From assembly GCF_000263855.1 (NCBI RefSeq), contig NZ_AJWX01000006.1, forward strand, positions 178,504 through 242,503: a stretch of DNA of 64,000 bases, written 5' to 3'. Positions 25,959 through 33,939 of this stretch are shown piece by piece; positions within the stretch are counted from its first letter, which is position 1; every line of letters begins with the position of its first letter. Source of the stretch: Pseudomonas sp. M47T1. GTDB lineage: Bacteria > Pseudomonadota > Gammaproteobacteria > Pseudomonadales > Pseudomonadaceae. Both the position numbers and the translations under genes were made by a program. The notes under the pieces are model-generated. The model did no database searches. It saw only the letters and a program-made list of their open reading frames with translations, and was not told the origin of the DNA.

Positions 25959-27716
25959 TTGGCATTGACGATTCTTGGCCTGTCCGGCGCCCTTAGCCAT
26001 GATCCTTCCGCAGCCCTGTATATCGACGGCAAGCTGATCGCGGCCGCTGAAGAAGAGCGCTTCGTTCGTGACAAACATGCAAAGAACCGCATGCCCTACG
26101 AGTCGGCGAAGTTCTGCCTGGAGCAGGCCGGTATCAAGCCCTCCGACGTTGACGTGGTAGCGATTCCGTTCGCGCCCATCAGCTTGTTCGGCAAGGCTCG
26201 CTGGCACTACGCCAAGCGCTACTGGTACGCACCGGACCGTGCCCTCGACGCTCTGTTGATGGGTAACCGCCGCTACAAGCGCTACCGCAACAAGATAGTG
26301 TGGTGCCTTGAGCAACTGGGCTTCGACCCGAAGAAAATCAAGATCGAACCGGTGGAGCACCACCTTGCCCACGCCTCCAGCGCCTACCACTGCTCGGGTT
26401 TCAAAGAGAAAACCGCGATCCTGGGCATCGACGGCAAGGGCGAGTACGCCACCACGTTCTTCGGCTACGGCGAGAACGGCAAGATCCACAAGATCAAGGA
26501 GTTCTTCGATCCCGATTCGCTGGGTGGCCTGTATGGCGCTATCACCGAATTCCTGGGCTTCGAAATGCTCGACGGCGAGTTCAAGGTCATGGGCATGGCG
26601 CCGTACGGCGACGCCAGCAAGTATGATTTCTCGCGCCTGGCCAGCTTCGAAAATGGCGAGCTGGTGATCAACACCGACTACGCCAACGTCGTCGGCATTC
26701 GTCGTTACAAGGAAAAGGGCAAGGGCTTCTACTTCTCGCCAAAACTGATCGAGTGGCTGGGGCCCAAGCGTGAAGGCGATATCGCCGACGAGCCTTACAT
26801 CCACTACGCGGCCAGCATGCAGGCGCTGTTCGAGAAATTGTCGCTGCAGATGATCGACTACTACCTGGGCGACGTGCTCAAGGAAACCGGCAAGCTGGCG
26901 TTCGCTGGCGGCTGTGCCCTGAACGTCAAGCTGAACCAGAAGATCATCGCCCGTGACGACGTCAAGGAGCTGTTCGTGCAGCCCGCTTCCGGCGATGCCG
27001 GTACGGCCGTCGGCGCTGCCGCGTACGTTTCCCACGCCCGTGGCGTACCGGTGGAGAAGATGGAACACGTCTACCTCGGCCCGTCGTACAGCAACGAGGA
27101 CGTGATCGCCGCCTGTGCTCGTCACCCCAGCAAGCCTGCCTGGCGCAAGATCGAGAACATGCCCCAGAATATCGCCAAGATCATGGTCGACGGCAACCCG
27201 GTGGCCTGGTTCCAGGGCCGCATGGAATTCGGCCCGCGCGCGCTGGGGGGGCGTTCGATCATCGGCTGCCCAAGCGTTGAAGGCGTGGCTGACCGCATCA
27301 ACCACCAGATCAAGTTCCGCGAGCGCTGGAGGCCTTTCTGCCCGTCCATGCTCGACACCGTGGCGCCGCAGATGATCAAGATCGACCACCCTGCGCCGTT
27401 CATGACCTTCACCTTCGAAGTGGCTGAAGAGTGGAAGACCCGCGTGCCGGAAGTGGTGCACGAGGACGGCACGTCCCGCGCCCAGGTGCTCAAGCGCGAG
27501 TACAACCCGCGTTACTACGACATGATGAAGGCGCTTGAGGACCTGACCGGCAACGGCGTGTCGTTGAATACTTCGCTCAACCGCCGTGGGGAGCCGATGA
27601 TTTGCTCGCCCACTGACGCTTTGGACATGTTCTTCGGTTCCGATCTACAGTATCTGATCATGGAAGATATCCTGGTAGTCAAAGACGGCGCTAATGCTTA
27701 TGACACGATCGGCTGA
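25959..27716 (+). CDS. Carbamoyltransferase of the LPS core (WapO-like)
   Basis: This 585-residue enzyme belongs to the NodU/CmcH carbamoyltransferase family and by position corresponds to PA5005, which carbamoylates heptose of the LPS core. The start is TTG 25959 with AAAGAGG eight bases upstream, giving LALTILGLSGALSHDPSAAL. The metal and carbamoyl-phosphate region includes VEHHLAHASSAYHCSGF near 131 and GIDGKGEYATTFFGYG. The C-terminal YrdC-like half carries QGRMEFGPRALGGRSI near 420. It overlaps the wapH start by 23 bases, so the two are cotranscribed. Confidence 0.92.
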   Translation: MALTILGLSGALSHDPSAALYIDGKLIAAAEEERFVRDKHAKNRMPYESAKFCLEQAGIKPSDVDVVAIPFAPISLFGKARWHYAKRYWYAPDRALDALLMGNRRYKRYRNKIVWCLEQLGFDPKKIKIEPVEHHLAHASSAYHCSGFKEKTAILGIDGKGEYATTFFGYGENGKIHKIKEFFDPDSLGGLYGAITEFLGFEMLDGEFKVMGMAPYGDASKYDFSRLASFENGELVINTDYANVVGIRRYKEKGKGFYFSPKLIEWLGPKREGDIADEPYIHYAASMQALFEKLSLQMIDYYLGDVLKETGKLAFAGGCALNVKLNQKIIARDDVKELFVQPASGDAGTAVGAAAYVSHARGVPVEKMEHVYLGPSYSNEDVIAACARHPSKPAWRKIENMPQNIAKIMVDGNPVAWFQGRMEFGPRALGGRSIIGCPSVEGVADRINHQIKFRERWRPFCPSMLDTVAPQMIKIDHPAPFMTFTFEVAEEWKTRVPEVVHEDGTSRAQVLKREYNPRYYDMMKALEDLTGNGVSLNTSLNRRGEPMICSPTDALDMFFGSDLQYLIMEDILVVKDGANAYDTIG

Positions 27717-28830
27717 ACGACATGTATTACAGTTTTGCCATGGCTATGACGGACCGTTTCTAGACTGCACGCGCCAATACGCGCGGTTGTTCGCAGATAC
27801 CGGCTATCGCGTGACCACGGTCTTCCTGACCGGGGTCGCCGACCCCGAGGTGGCAGCTGCCTGCGCCTCGGACGAAGTCTTGTTCATGGAGTACAGCTCG
27901 AAGGCCATTCGTGGCCTGAAGCTGGGGGCTATGCGCGACCTTCGCAAGATAGTCGCCAGCCGCGACTTTACATTCTGTATTGCACACCGTTTCAAACCGA
28001 TCTTCATCACCTTGTGGGGTACCCACTTGCCTGTCATCGGCGTGCATCATGCCTTCGGTGACTACGAGCGGCGTACCCGCAAGCTGTTTGCCTTCTTCTT
28101 TCGCAAACGCCTCAGCCTGCTGGGTGTTTCCGATGCCGTGCGCGACGACATCCGTCGTTGCCTGCCACGCTGGCCTACCGGCCGCATCCGTACCTTGCAC
28201 AACCGCGTCGATGTCGCCGAGTTGCGAGCGCACCAGCTTTCCCCTGTCCAGGCGCGCCAGGCCCTGGGCCTGCGCCAGGACGCCTGGGTAGTGGGCAACG
28301 TCGGCCGGCTGCACCCCGACAAGGACCAGGCCACCCTGCTTCGCGCGTTTGCCCGGGCCCGGCCGTTGCTGCCGGCCGACTCGCAGCTGGCGATCATGGG
28401 CTCCGGGCGCCTGGAACAGGACCTCAAGGAACTGGCGCGCGAGCTGGGCATTGCCGAACATGTGCTATTTCTGGGAGAAATCCGCGATGGACGGCGTTTT
28501 TTCCAGGCGTTCGATGTGTTTGCCCTGACCTCCGACAACGAACCGTTCGGCATGGTGCTGCTAGAAGCCATGGCGGCCGGCCTGCCGGTGGTATCTACCT
28601 CGTGCGGCGGGGCCAAGGAAGTGGTCGAGGGCGTGGGCATTCTGGCCCCCCTGGGCGACGACGAGCAGTTCGCTGCGGCCTTGGTTCATCTTTCCAGGCT
28701 GGACGACGAGCAACGGCATGACTGTGCCGAGCGAATGCTGGAACGTCTCAACGAACGCTTTTCCGATCGAGCTGCAAGCGAGACCTTCTGGCGCCTGCCA
28801 CAGGTCACTGATTTAACCGCGGAGGGTTGA
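27694..28830 (+). CDS. wapH: LPS core glycosyltransferase WapH-like
   Basis: The 378-residue GT4-family glycosyltransferase corresponds by position to P. aeruginosa PA5004 (WapH), thought to add a glucose to the outer core. The acceptor half has a His-rich GVHHAFGDYERR segment. The donor half has GRLHPDKDQATLL and SDNEPFGMVLLEAMAAGLPV with the E-x7-E pattern. Translation may start at ATG 27694 or ATG 27700; both lie inside the end of the preceding gene. It ends overlapping the next ATG by one base. The sugar added here is inferred only from the orthologue. Confidence 0.85.
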   Translation: MLMTRSAERHVLQFCHGYDGPFLDCTRQYARLFADTGYRVTTVFLTGVADPEVAAACASDEVLFMEYSSKAIRGLKLGAMRDLRKIVASRDFTFCIAHRFKPIFITLWGTHLPVIGVHHAFGDYERRTRKLFAFFFRKRLSLLGVSDAVRDDIRRCLPRWPTGRIRTLHNRVDVAELRAHQLSPVQARQALGLRQDAWVVGNVGRLHPDKDQATLLRAFARARPLLPADSQLAIMGSGRLEQDLKELARELGIAEHVLFLGEIRDGRRFFQAFDVFALTSDNEPFGMVLLEAMAAGLPVVSTSCGGAKEVVEGVGILAPLGDDEQFAAALVHLSRLDDEQRHDCAERMLERLNERFSDRAASETFWRLPQVTDLTAEG

Positions 28831-29726
28831 TGCTCAACCGAATTCAAGGCTGGCGTGAGCGCGGCTGGACCCCTATTGACGCCGCTGCTTATGCCAAGGC
28901 CTGGAATACATTCGGTGGCAGTGTCGCGACACACCCGCTGGTGATCGAGCGCCTGGCGGCCCTGGCGGGCATTCCCGTGCGCTACCTGGGCTGGGAGCAG
29001 GCCGGCGAGCTGAGGGCTGCCATTGCGACCTGGGGCCGTTACCTGGCGTTGTCCAAGGACGTGCTCAAGCGCGAGGGCAAGAAGGGTCTGTTCGACCTGG
29101 GCAACGCCGAACTGATCCTGCCGGCCGCGCCGGATGCCCAGGCACCGCTGCGGCACAAGGCGCGTTACTTGTCCGAGCTCAATCAGGGCCGTTTTGCCGA
29201 GCTTCGGGTGCAGCCCGAGGCGCTGGCCATGGCGCGGGCCCCCGAAGACCTGTCGAAGAAGTTTCGCTACAACCAGCGGCGTGAATTGCGCCTGCTGGAA
29301 GAGGCCGGCGGCGTGGTGCGGCCGGTCAGTGACTTCAGCAGCGCAGACCTGGCCGCCATGTACTGCGACTTGTTCCTTCGCCGCTGGGAGTTCGCCGCCA
29401 CCGGCGCCGAGCACATGGCCGAAGTGATCCAGGCGCTACGCGAGCTGCTGATAGGTTCCGTGGTTTTCCTCAACGATGCGCCTATTGCCATCCAGTTGGT
29501 GTACCGGGTGGAGGCGCCCGAGTGGGTCAGCGTGGAGTACATCAACGGCGGTGTTGACCCGCAAACCCGGGCGTTCAGCCCGGGCAGCGTCCTGAGCTTC
29601 CTCAACACCCAGCGTGCGTGGGAAGATGCCCGGGAAGTCGGCAAGCCCCTGCGTTTTTCCTTCGGGCGTGCCGACCGCGAATATAAAGATCGTTGGTGCA
29701 ACCCGGTGCCGGTATTTCAGCGTTGA
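28830..29726 (+). CDS. Mig-14 family protein
   Basis: The 298-residue protein resembles Mig-14, a GNAT-fold inner-membrane-associated protein linked to resistance to cationic antimicrobial peptides in Salmonella and P. aeruginosa (PA5003). Recognisable parts are FDLGNAELILPAAPDAQAPL, then SKKFRYNQRRELRLLEEAGG near 148-168 and YINGGVDPQTRAFSPGSVLS near 234. The ATG at 28830 overlaps the wapH stop; a TTG one codon earlier is less likely. It is followed by dnpA with a four-base overlap, as in P. aeruginosa. The biochemical activity is unknown. Confidence 0.85.
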   Translation: MLNRIQGWRERGWTPIDAAAYAKAWNTFGGSVATHPLVIERLAALAGIPVRYLGWEQAGELRAAIATWGRYLALSKDVLKREGKKGLFDLGNAELILPAAPDAQAPLRHKARYLSELNQGRFAELRVQPEALAMARAPEDLSKKFRYNQRRELRLLEEAGGVVRPVSDFSSADLAAMYCDLFLRRWEFAATGAEHMAEVIQALRELLIGSVVFLNDAPIAIQLVYRVEAPEWVSVEYINGGVDPQTRAFSPGSVLSFLNTQRAWEDAREVGKPLRFSFGRADREYKDRWCNPVPVFQR

Positions 29727-31135
29727 GCAGAAAACAGCAATTACTCAAGCGTCATCGTCGCAACAAGCGTATCGCTTTGCTCATAGGCCTGGCATTGCTG
29801 GTGACTGTGGGCGTGGTGGTGGCATGGTGGCTGCCCCTGGTGCTGGCGGTGTTGGGCTGGATTGCCCACGAGGCCTGGTTCGCCGATCACCTGTTCTACT
29901 CGCCTGCCGAGGATTACCGCTACGATTTCGAGGGCCAGGGCGAGCAGCTGGACGCCAGCCTTCAAGGCTCGGCGCTGACGCTGGCCAAGCCCGATGCCTT
30001 GGCCGCTGGCGACACCCTGGTGCTTGAGGTCGGGGTGCGCAGCGGCTGGCTGGGGCGTTTTCTCGACCCGCGCGTGGAGCTCGTGGGCACCGGCAGCAGC
30101 GATTGCCAGACCTTCGAGCGAGGCGTGCGTGGCCTGCGCTACCTGAACCTCAGTGGCCTGGCCCGCCCACTGGCCGACGGCTCGCTGCGCCTGCAAGGGC
30201 GCTATTGCGCATTGTTCGGCACGCCGCGGTTCTGGCGTTTCCCCGGCCTTTCGCTGGCCGACAAGCGGCTCATGGTCATCGCGCCCCACGCCGATGACGC
30301 CGAACTCGCCGCCTACGGCCTTTACAGCCGTGCCGCCGCCCCCTGGATCGTGACCCTCACCGCCGGTGAGATCGAGGCGCAGCACTACCAGCACATGGGC
30401 CTGCCCTCGGCAGAAGCGGCGCGGTTGAAAGGGCGCCTGCGCGCCTGGGACAGCCTGGCCGTGCCGCGCTGGGCGGGTGTGCCGCACAACCGCTGCGTGC
30501 AGTTGGGTTATTTCTGCCTGCAACTGCCGGCGATGCGCGCGGCGCCCGACCAGCCCATGGCGTCCCGCGAGGCCGAACTTGAAGATATCCGCCTGTTCCG
30601 GGCGCTCAATGATCAAGCGTGGCCAGCGGACCGGGATGGCAAACCCACCTGGCACAACCTGCTGGCAGACCTGCGGGCCATTCTCGATCAGGCGCGCCCC
30701 GAGGTCATCGTGTTGCCGGATGCGGTGCTTGATCCGCACCCCGACCACATCTGCTCCCGCCAGGCCGTCATCGAGGCGCTGCAAGGGCTTGAGTGGCAGC
30801 CGCAGTGGCTGCTGGGCTACGCCAACCATTTGCACGACAACGATCGCTGGCCCATGGGCGAACAGGGCCAGGGCATTGCCTTGCCGCCGCTGATGGAGCC
30901 GGGCCCGGCGATGCGCCCCTTGAGCCTGCCTTTGTCATTGGCCGAGCAACGCGACAAGGCCATGGCGCTGGGGATGATGCACGACCTGCAGCCGCCCATG
31001 AGCTTCAAGCGCCGCTTGCGCCGCACCTTGCAGCATTGGCTGGCGGGGCGACGGCATTCGGCTTACGGCGAAAACGAGTTCTTCCGCAAAATGGTACGCA
31101 ACCAAGAGCTGTTCTGGGTGATCAAGCGCGATTGA
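29723..31135 (+). CDS. dnpA: De-N-acetylase DnpA, PIG-L family
   Basis: DnpA is a PIG-L/LmbE-type zinc deacetylase in the LPS core cluster; in P. aeruginosa (PA5002) it affects fluoroquinolone tolerance of persister cells. The zinc motif PHADDAEL lies near residue 192 and a second conserved region VLPDAVLDPHPDHICSRQAV near 335. The N-terminus has a basic stretch (RKQQLLKRHRRNKR) followed by a long hydrophobic segment, so it is anchored in the inner membrane. The start is taken as TTG 29723, overlapping the mig-14 stop (TTGA); GTG 29693 is an alternative giving ten more residues. The substrate, probably an LPS amino sugar, is inferred. Confidence 0.88.
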   Translation: MSRKQQLLKRHRRNKRIALLIGLALLVTVGVVVAWWLPLVLAVLGWIAHEAWFADHLFYSPAEDYRYDFEGQGEQLDASLQGSALTLAKPDALAAGDTLVLEVGVRSGWLGRFLDPRVELVGTGSSDCQTFERGVRGLRYLNLSGLARPLADGSLRLQGRYCALFGTPRFWRFPGLSLADKRLMVIAPHADDAELAAYGLYSRAAAPWIVTLTAGEIEAQHYQHMGLPSAEAARLKGRLRAWDSLAVPRWAGVPHNRCVQLGYFCLQLPAMRAAPDQPMASREAELEDIRLFRALNDQAWPADRDGKPTWHNLLADLRAILDQARPEVIVLPDAVLDPHPDHICSRQAVIEALQGLEWQPQWLLGYANHLHDNDRWPMGEQGQGIALPPLMEPGPAMRPLSLPLSLAEQRDKAMALGMMHDLQPPMSFKRRLRRTLQHWLAGRRHSAYGENEFFRKMVRNQELFWVIKRD

Positions 31136-31205
31136 GGCCCAGGCAGGTCATGGCGCAAGATGCATGAATTATCGACGCTATACGTGTTTTCAGTGGAGCA
31201 ATTGA

Positions 31206-32360
31206 ATGGATCGGCGCTTCAAGGTGCTGCAGCTGCAGCCTGACTACAACGTCAAGCAACATGACTTCGCCGACCTGGCCGAGCAAATCGTCAAGGCGCT
31301 GCCTGCCAGCCGCTATGAAGTGGTGGAGGCGTTCTTGCGCGGCCGCCCCGGGCCAGGCGATGCGATCAGCAAGGCCGATCGTTCGGTGTACTTCGAGTTC
31401 AGTGACAAGTCGCTCAAGGGCATGCGCCTGAAGGCCATGTGGCAACTCTACAAGTTCTGCCGGCAAGAGCGTTTCGATGCTGTGATCTGTAACCGCTTCA
31501 AGCCGGTGAACATGATGCTGGCGCTGAATCGCTGGTTGAAGATCCCGCTGTGCATCGGCATCTCCCATGGCTTTGGCGAATACGACCGTTTCTATCGGCG
31601 TCGTCAGACTAAGCGCCTAGTGACCTCGGCCTGGCGTTTTGTGGGGGTGTCGCCTCCGGTCAAACAGTACCTGATTGATTGCCGCTGTGGCTTTACCGAC
31701 CAGAATACCTGGGCCATTACCAACGCCATCGATATCGAGCAGGCCGAGGCATTGCAGCACAGCCGCGAAAAGGCTCGTGAGCTGCTCGGGCTGTCACCCA
31801 CGTCTCGGCTTATCGGTGCCCTTGGCCGGCTGGTGCGCGTGAAGGGCCATACCTACCTGCTGCAGGCCTTTGCCGCACTCAAGGACAAGTACCCGGACGC
31901 CGAGTTGGCCATTATCGGTGCCGGCAAGGAAGAGGCCAATCTTGCTGCCCAGATCCAGCGTCTAGGCCTGGGCGGGCGCGCCCACTTGTTGGGCTTCCGG
32001 CCGGACGCGCTGCAATACGTGCGGGCCTTCGACATCTGGACCATGCCCTCGCTGGCCGAAGGCCTGGGGCTGGCCCTGCTGGAAGGCATGAGTGGCCGCC
32101 TGCCGGTGATTGCCACCGATGTGCCGGCCATGAAACCGTTGATCGAGGGGGCGGGCGGCCTGGCCGTGAAGCCGGCCGATGTGGCCTCATTGACCGCTGC
32201 GCTGGACAACTACCTGGCGCTGTCGGATGAGCAACTGCACGCCAAGGGCGAGCAGACCTACGGCTACCTCACCGCCACTCACGACATTGATGTTTTCCGC
32301 GCCGAGTACCTGTCGCTGATCGAATCGGGCCTTGAGGCTGTGCGTGGGGCCTGCGCATGA
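31206..32360 (+). CDS. ssg: Cell-surface glycosyltransferase Ssg-like
   Basis: The 384-residue GT4 glycosyltransferase corresponds to PA5001 (Ssg), which affects LPS, exopolysaccharide and phage sensitivity. The N-terminal half includes GISHGFGEYDRFYRRRQTKR. The donor-binding half has GRLVRVKGHTYLLQAF, ADLAIIGAGKEE-like sequence and MPSLAEGLGLALLEGMSGRL. It starts 70 bases after dnpA and ends overlapping the next gene by four bases. It shares the KFxxRxxR acceptor pattern with wapH, suggesting the two arose from one ancestor. Confidence 0.87.
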   Translation: MDRRFKVLQLQPDYNVKQHDFADLAEQIVKALPASRYEVVEAFLRGRPGPGDAISKADRSVYFEFSDKSLKGMRLKAMWQLYKFCRQERFDAVICNRFKPVNMMLALNRWLKIPLCIGISHGFGEYDRFYRRRQTKRLVTSAWRFVGVSPPVKQYLIDCRCGFTDQNTWAITNAIDIEQAEALQHSREKARELLGLSPTSRLIGALGRLVRVKGHTYLLQAFAALKDKYPDAELAIIGAGKEEANLAAQIQRLGLGGRAHLLGFRPDALQYVRAFDIWTMPSLAEGLGLALLEGMSGRLPVIATDVPAMKPLIEGAGGLAVKPADVASLTAALDNYLALSDEQLHAKGEQTYGYLTATHDIDVFRAEYLSLIESGLEAVRGACA

Positions 32361-33262
32361 GTGGTGAACAGCCGCGTGTGACGGTCATCATCGCCTCCTA
32401 CAACCATGGGCCGTACATCGAGGAAAGCATTCTCAGCGTGCTTGGCCAGACGTATGCCAACATCGAGTTGCTGGTGGTGGATGACGGCTCCACCGACGAC
32501 AGCGTTGAGCGTATCCAGCGCCTGCAGGCGGTCCATGGCTTCGACTTCCGCGTACAGCAAAATCAGGGGCTGACCCGCACGCTCAATGACTGCTCCGCCC
32601 GGGCGCAAGGCTCGCTGATTGTGCCGTTCGGTTCGGACGACATCATGTTGCCCGAGCGCATCGCCATTCAGGTGACGCACATGGTGGCGTACCCCGAGGT
32701 GGGTATCTGCGCCGGCAACATCGAACTGATGTACGCCGATGGCACGCCCTACCCGGAAAAACGTCAGAACCGTGACGTGCCATTCCGCCGGCTGGACTTC
32801 GATGACATGTTCATGGAGCGCAAGCCCTACCCACCGGCGCCCACCCTGATGATTCGCCGCACGGCCCTGGAGCAGGTGGGCGGCTTCGACCCCTCCATTC
32901 GCCTGGAAGACCTGTACATCGAGCTCAAGGTGACTCGCGCCGGTTACTACATCGACGGCCTGCCGGTGCTGATGGCGCGTTATCGCAAGCACGCCACCAA
33001 CTCTTACAAGAATCACCGGTTCATGACGGACAGTATTCTGCGCATCTATGCGCTGTTCAGTGACCACCCGCAGTACGAGGCGGTGCGCTGCAAGTTCCTC
33101 AATTCGATGTTCTTGAAGATGGCCGATCGTGATCCGACGATGGCGCTGGAGTTGTTGAACCAGGTGCCGTTCAAGTCCTGGTCGAAGAAAACCGTGCGGG
33201 GCTTCATGCGCCTGGCCGGGTTCAAATGCAAGCAGTGGCTGGGCTTGGCCAAGGCACGTTGA
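32357..33262 (+). CDS. GT2-family glycosyltransferase at the wapR position
   Basis: The 301-residue protein is a family 2 glycosyltransferase with RVTVIIASYNHGPYIEESI at residues 6-24, the VVDDGSTDDS nucleotide-binding motif near 45, an SDD metal motif near 93 and a conserved RLEDLYIELKVTRAG near 183. In P. aeruginosa this position is held by wapR (PA5000), a rhamnosyltransferase that caps the core for O-antigen attachment. The donor sugar here cannot be read from sequence. The ATG overlaps the ssg stop (ATGA). Confidence 0.85.
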   Translation: MSGEQPRVTVIIASYNHGPYIEESILSVLGQTYANIELLVVDDGSTDDSVERIQRLQAVHGFDFRVQQNQGLTRTLNDCSARAQGSLIVPFGSDDIMLPERIAIQVTHMVAYPEVGICAGNIELMYADGTPYPEKRQNRDVPFRRLDFDDMFMERKPYPPAPTLMIRRTALEQVGGFDPSIRLEDLYIELKVTRAGYYIDGLPVLMARYRKHATNSYKNHRFMTDSILRIYALFSDHPQYEAVRCKFLNSMFLKMADRDPTMALELLNQVPFKSWSKKTVRGFMRLAGFKCKQWLGLAKAR

Positions 33263-33282
33263 CAGTTGCTGGAGTGTTTTCG

Positions 33283-33897
33283 ATGGGCTGGTTGGACAGT
33301 TTCAAGCAACGCAGGGCGAAGCGTGCGATTCGCAAACTGCCCAAGTTCGAACGTGGCGCTGCACGTTTCCGTCTGCATTACCCCGACTATGCTTTCGGGC
33401 GCGGCAGTTACGGCGTGCCGACCGTGCACGACTGGCAGGAAGGCTCGACCCTGAAGATCGGCGCCTATTGTTCCATTGCCGAAGGCGTGCAGATTTTCCT
33501 GGGCGGCGAGCATCGGCCTGACTGGGTGAGCACTTATCCCTTCCCGGTCATGTTCGAACAAGCCGCGCACATTGACCGCTACGCCGTTACCCGCGGCGAC
33601 GTGGTGATCGGCAACGATGTGTGGTTGTGCACCGGTTGCACCATTCTGTCCGGCGTGAGCATTGGCGATGGTGCCGTGATCGCGGCGGGCGCACTGGTGA
33701 CTCGAGACGTGGAACCTTACGCAATGATTGGCGGCAACCCGGGCAAGGTCATAGGCTGGCGATTCGATGATCAGGTGCGCGAGCAGTTGCGGGCCAGTGC
33801 CTGGTGGAATTGGCCGGAAGAGGAATTGCGCCGCATCGCGCCGCTGCTGTGCAACGACCAGATCGACGCCTTTCTCGCCTACACGCAAAACCGCTGA
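33283..33897 (+). CDS. CatB-related O-acetyltransferase
   Basis: This 204-residue enzyme belongs to the left-handed beta-helix acetyltransferases (xenobiotic/CatB group) and probably acetylates an LPS sugar using acetyl-CoA. Hexapeptide repeats are visible in LKIGAYCSIAEGVQIFLGG and VVIGNDVWLCTGCTILSGVS, and the catalytic His is in GGEHRPDWVSTYPF near 73. The ATG at 33283 is 20 bases after the previous stop and is preceded by GGAGTG at 33271-33276. It ends convergent with the ligase gene. The substrate is inferred from context. Confidence 0.88.
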   Translation: MGWLDSFKQRRAKRAIRKLPKFERGAARFRLHYPDYAFGRGSYGVPTVHDWQEGSTLKIGAYCSIAEGVQIFLGGEHRPDWVSTYPFPVMFEQAAHIDRYAVTRGDVVIGNDVWLCTGCTILSGVSIGDGAVIAAGALVTRDVEPYAMIGGNPGKVIGWRFDDQVREQLRASAWWNWPEEELRRIAPLLCNDQIDAFLAYTQNR

Positions 33898-33939
33898 GCG
33901 CGAGCCCGTGCAGTACGGGCCGCGCCTTGCCCGCAGGGC

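Noticed and set aside
33283..33897. Chloramphenicol acetyltransferase as the function of the CatB-like gene
   Set aside because: The family name includes CatB, but the location in the LPS core cluster favours a sugar O-acetyltransferase.
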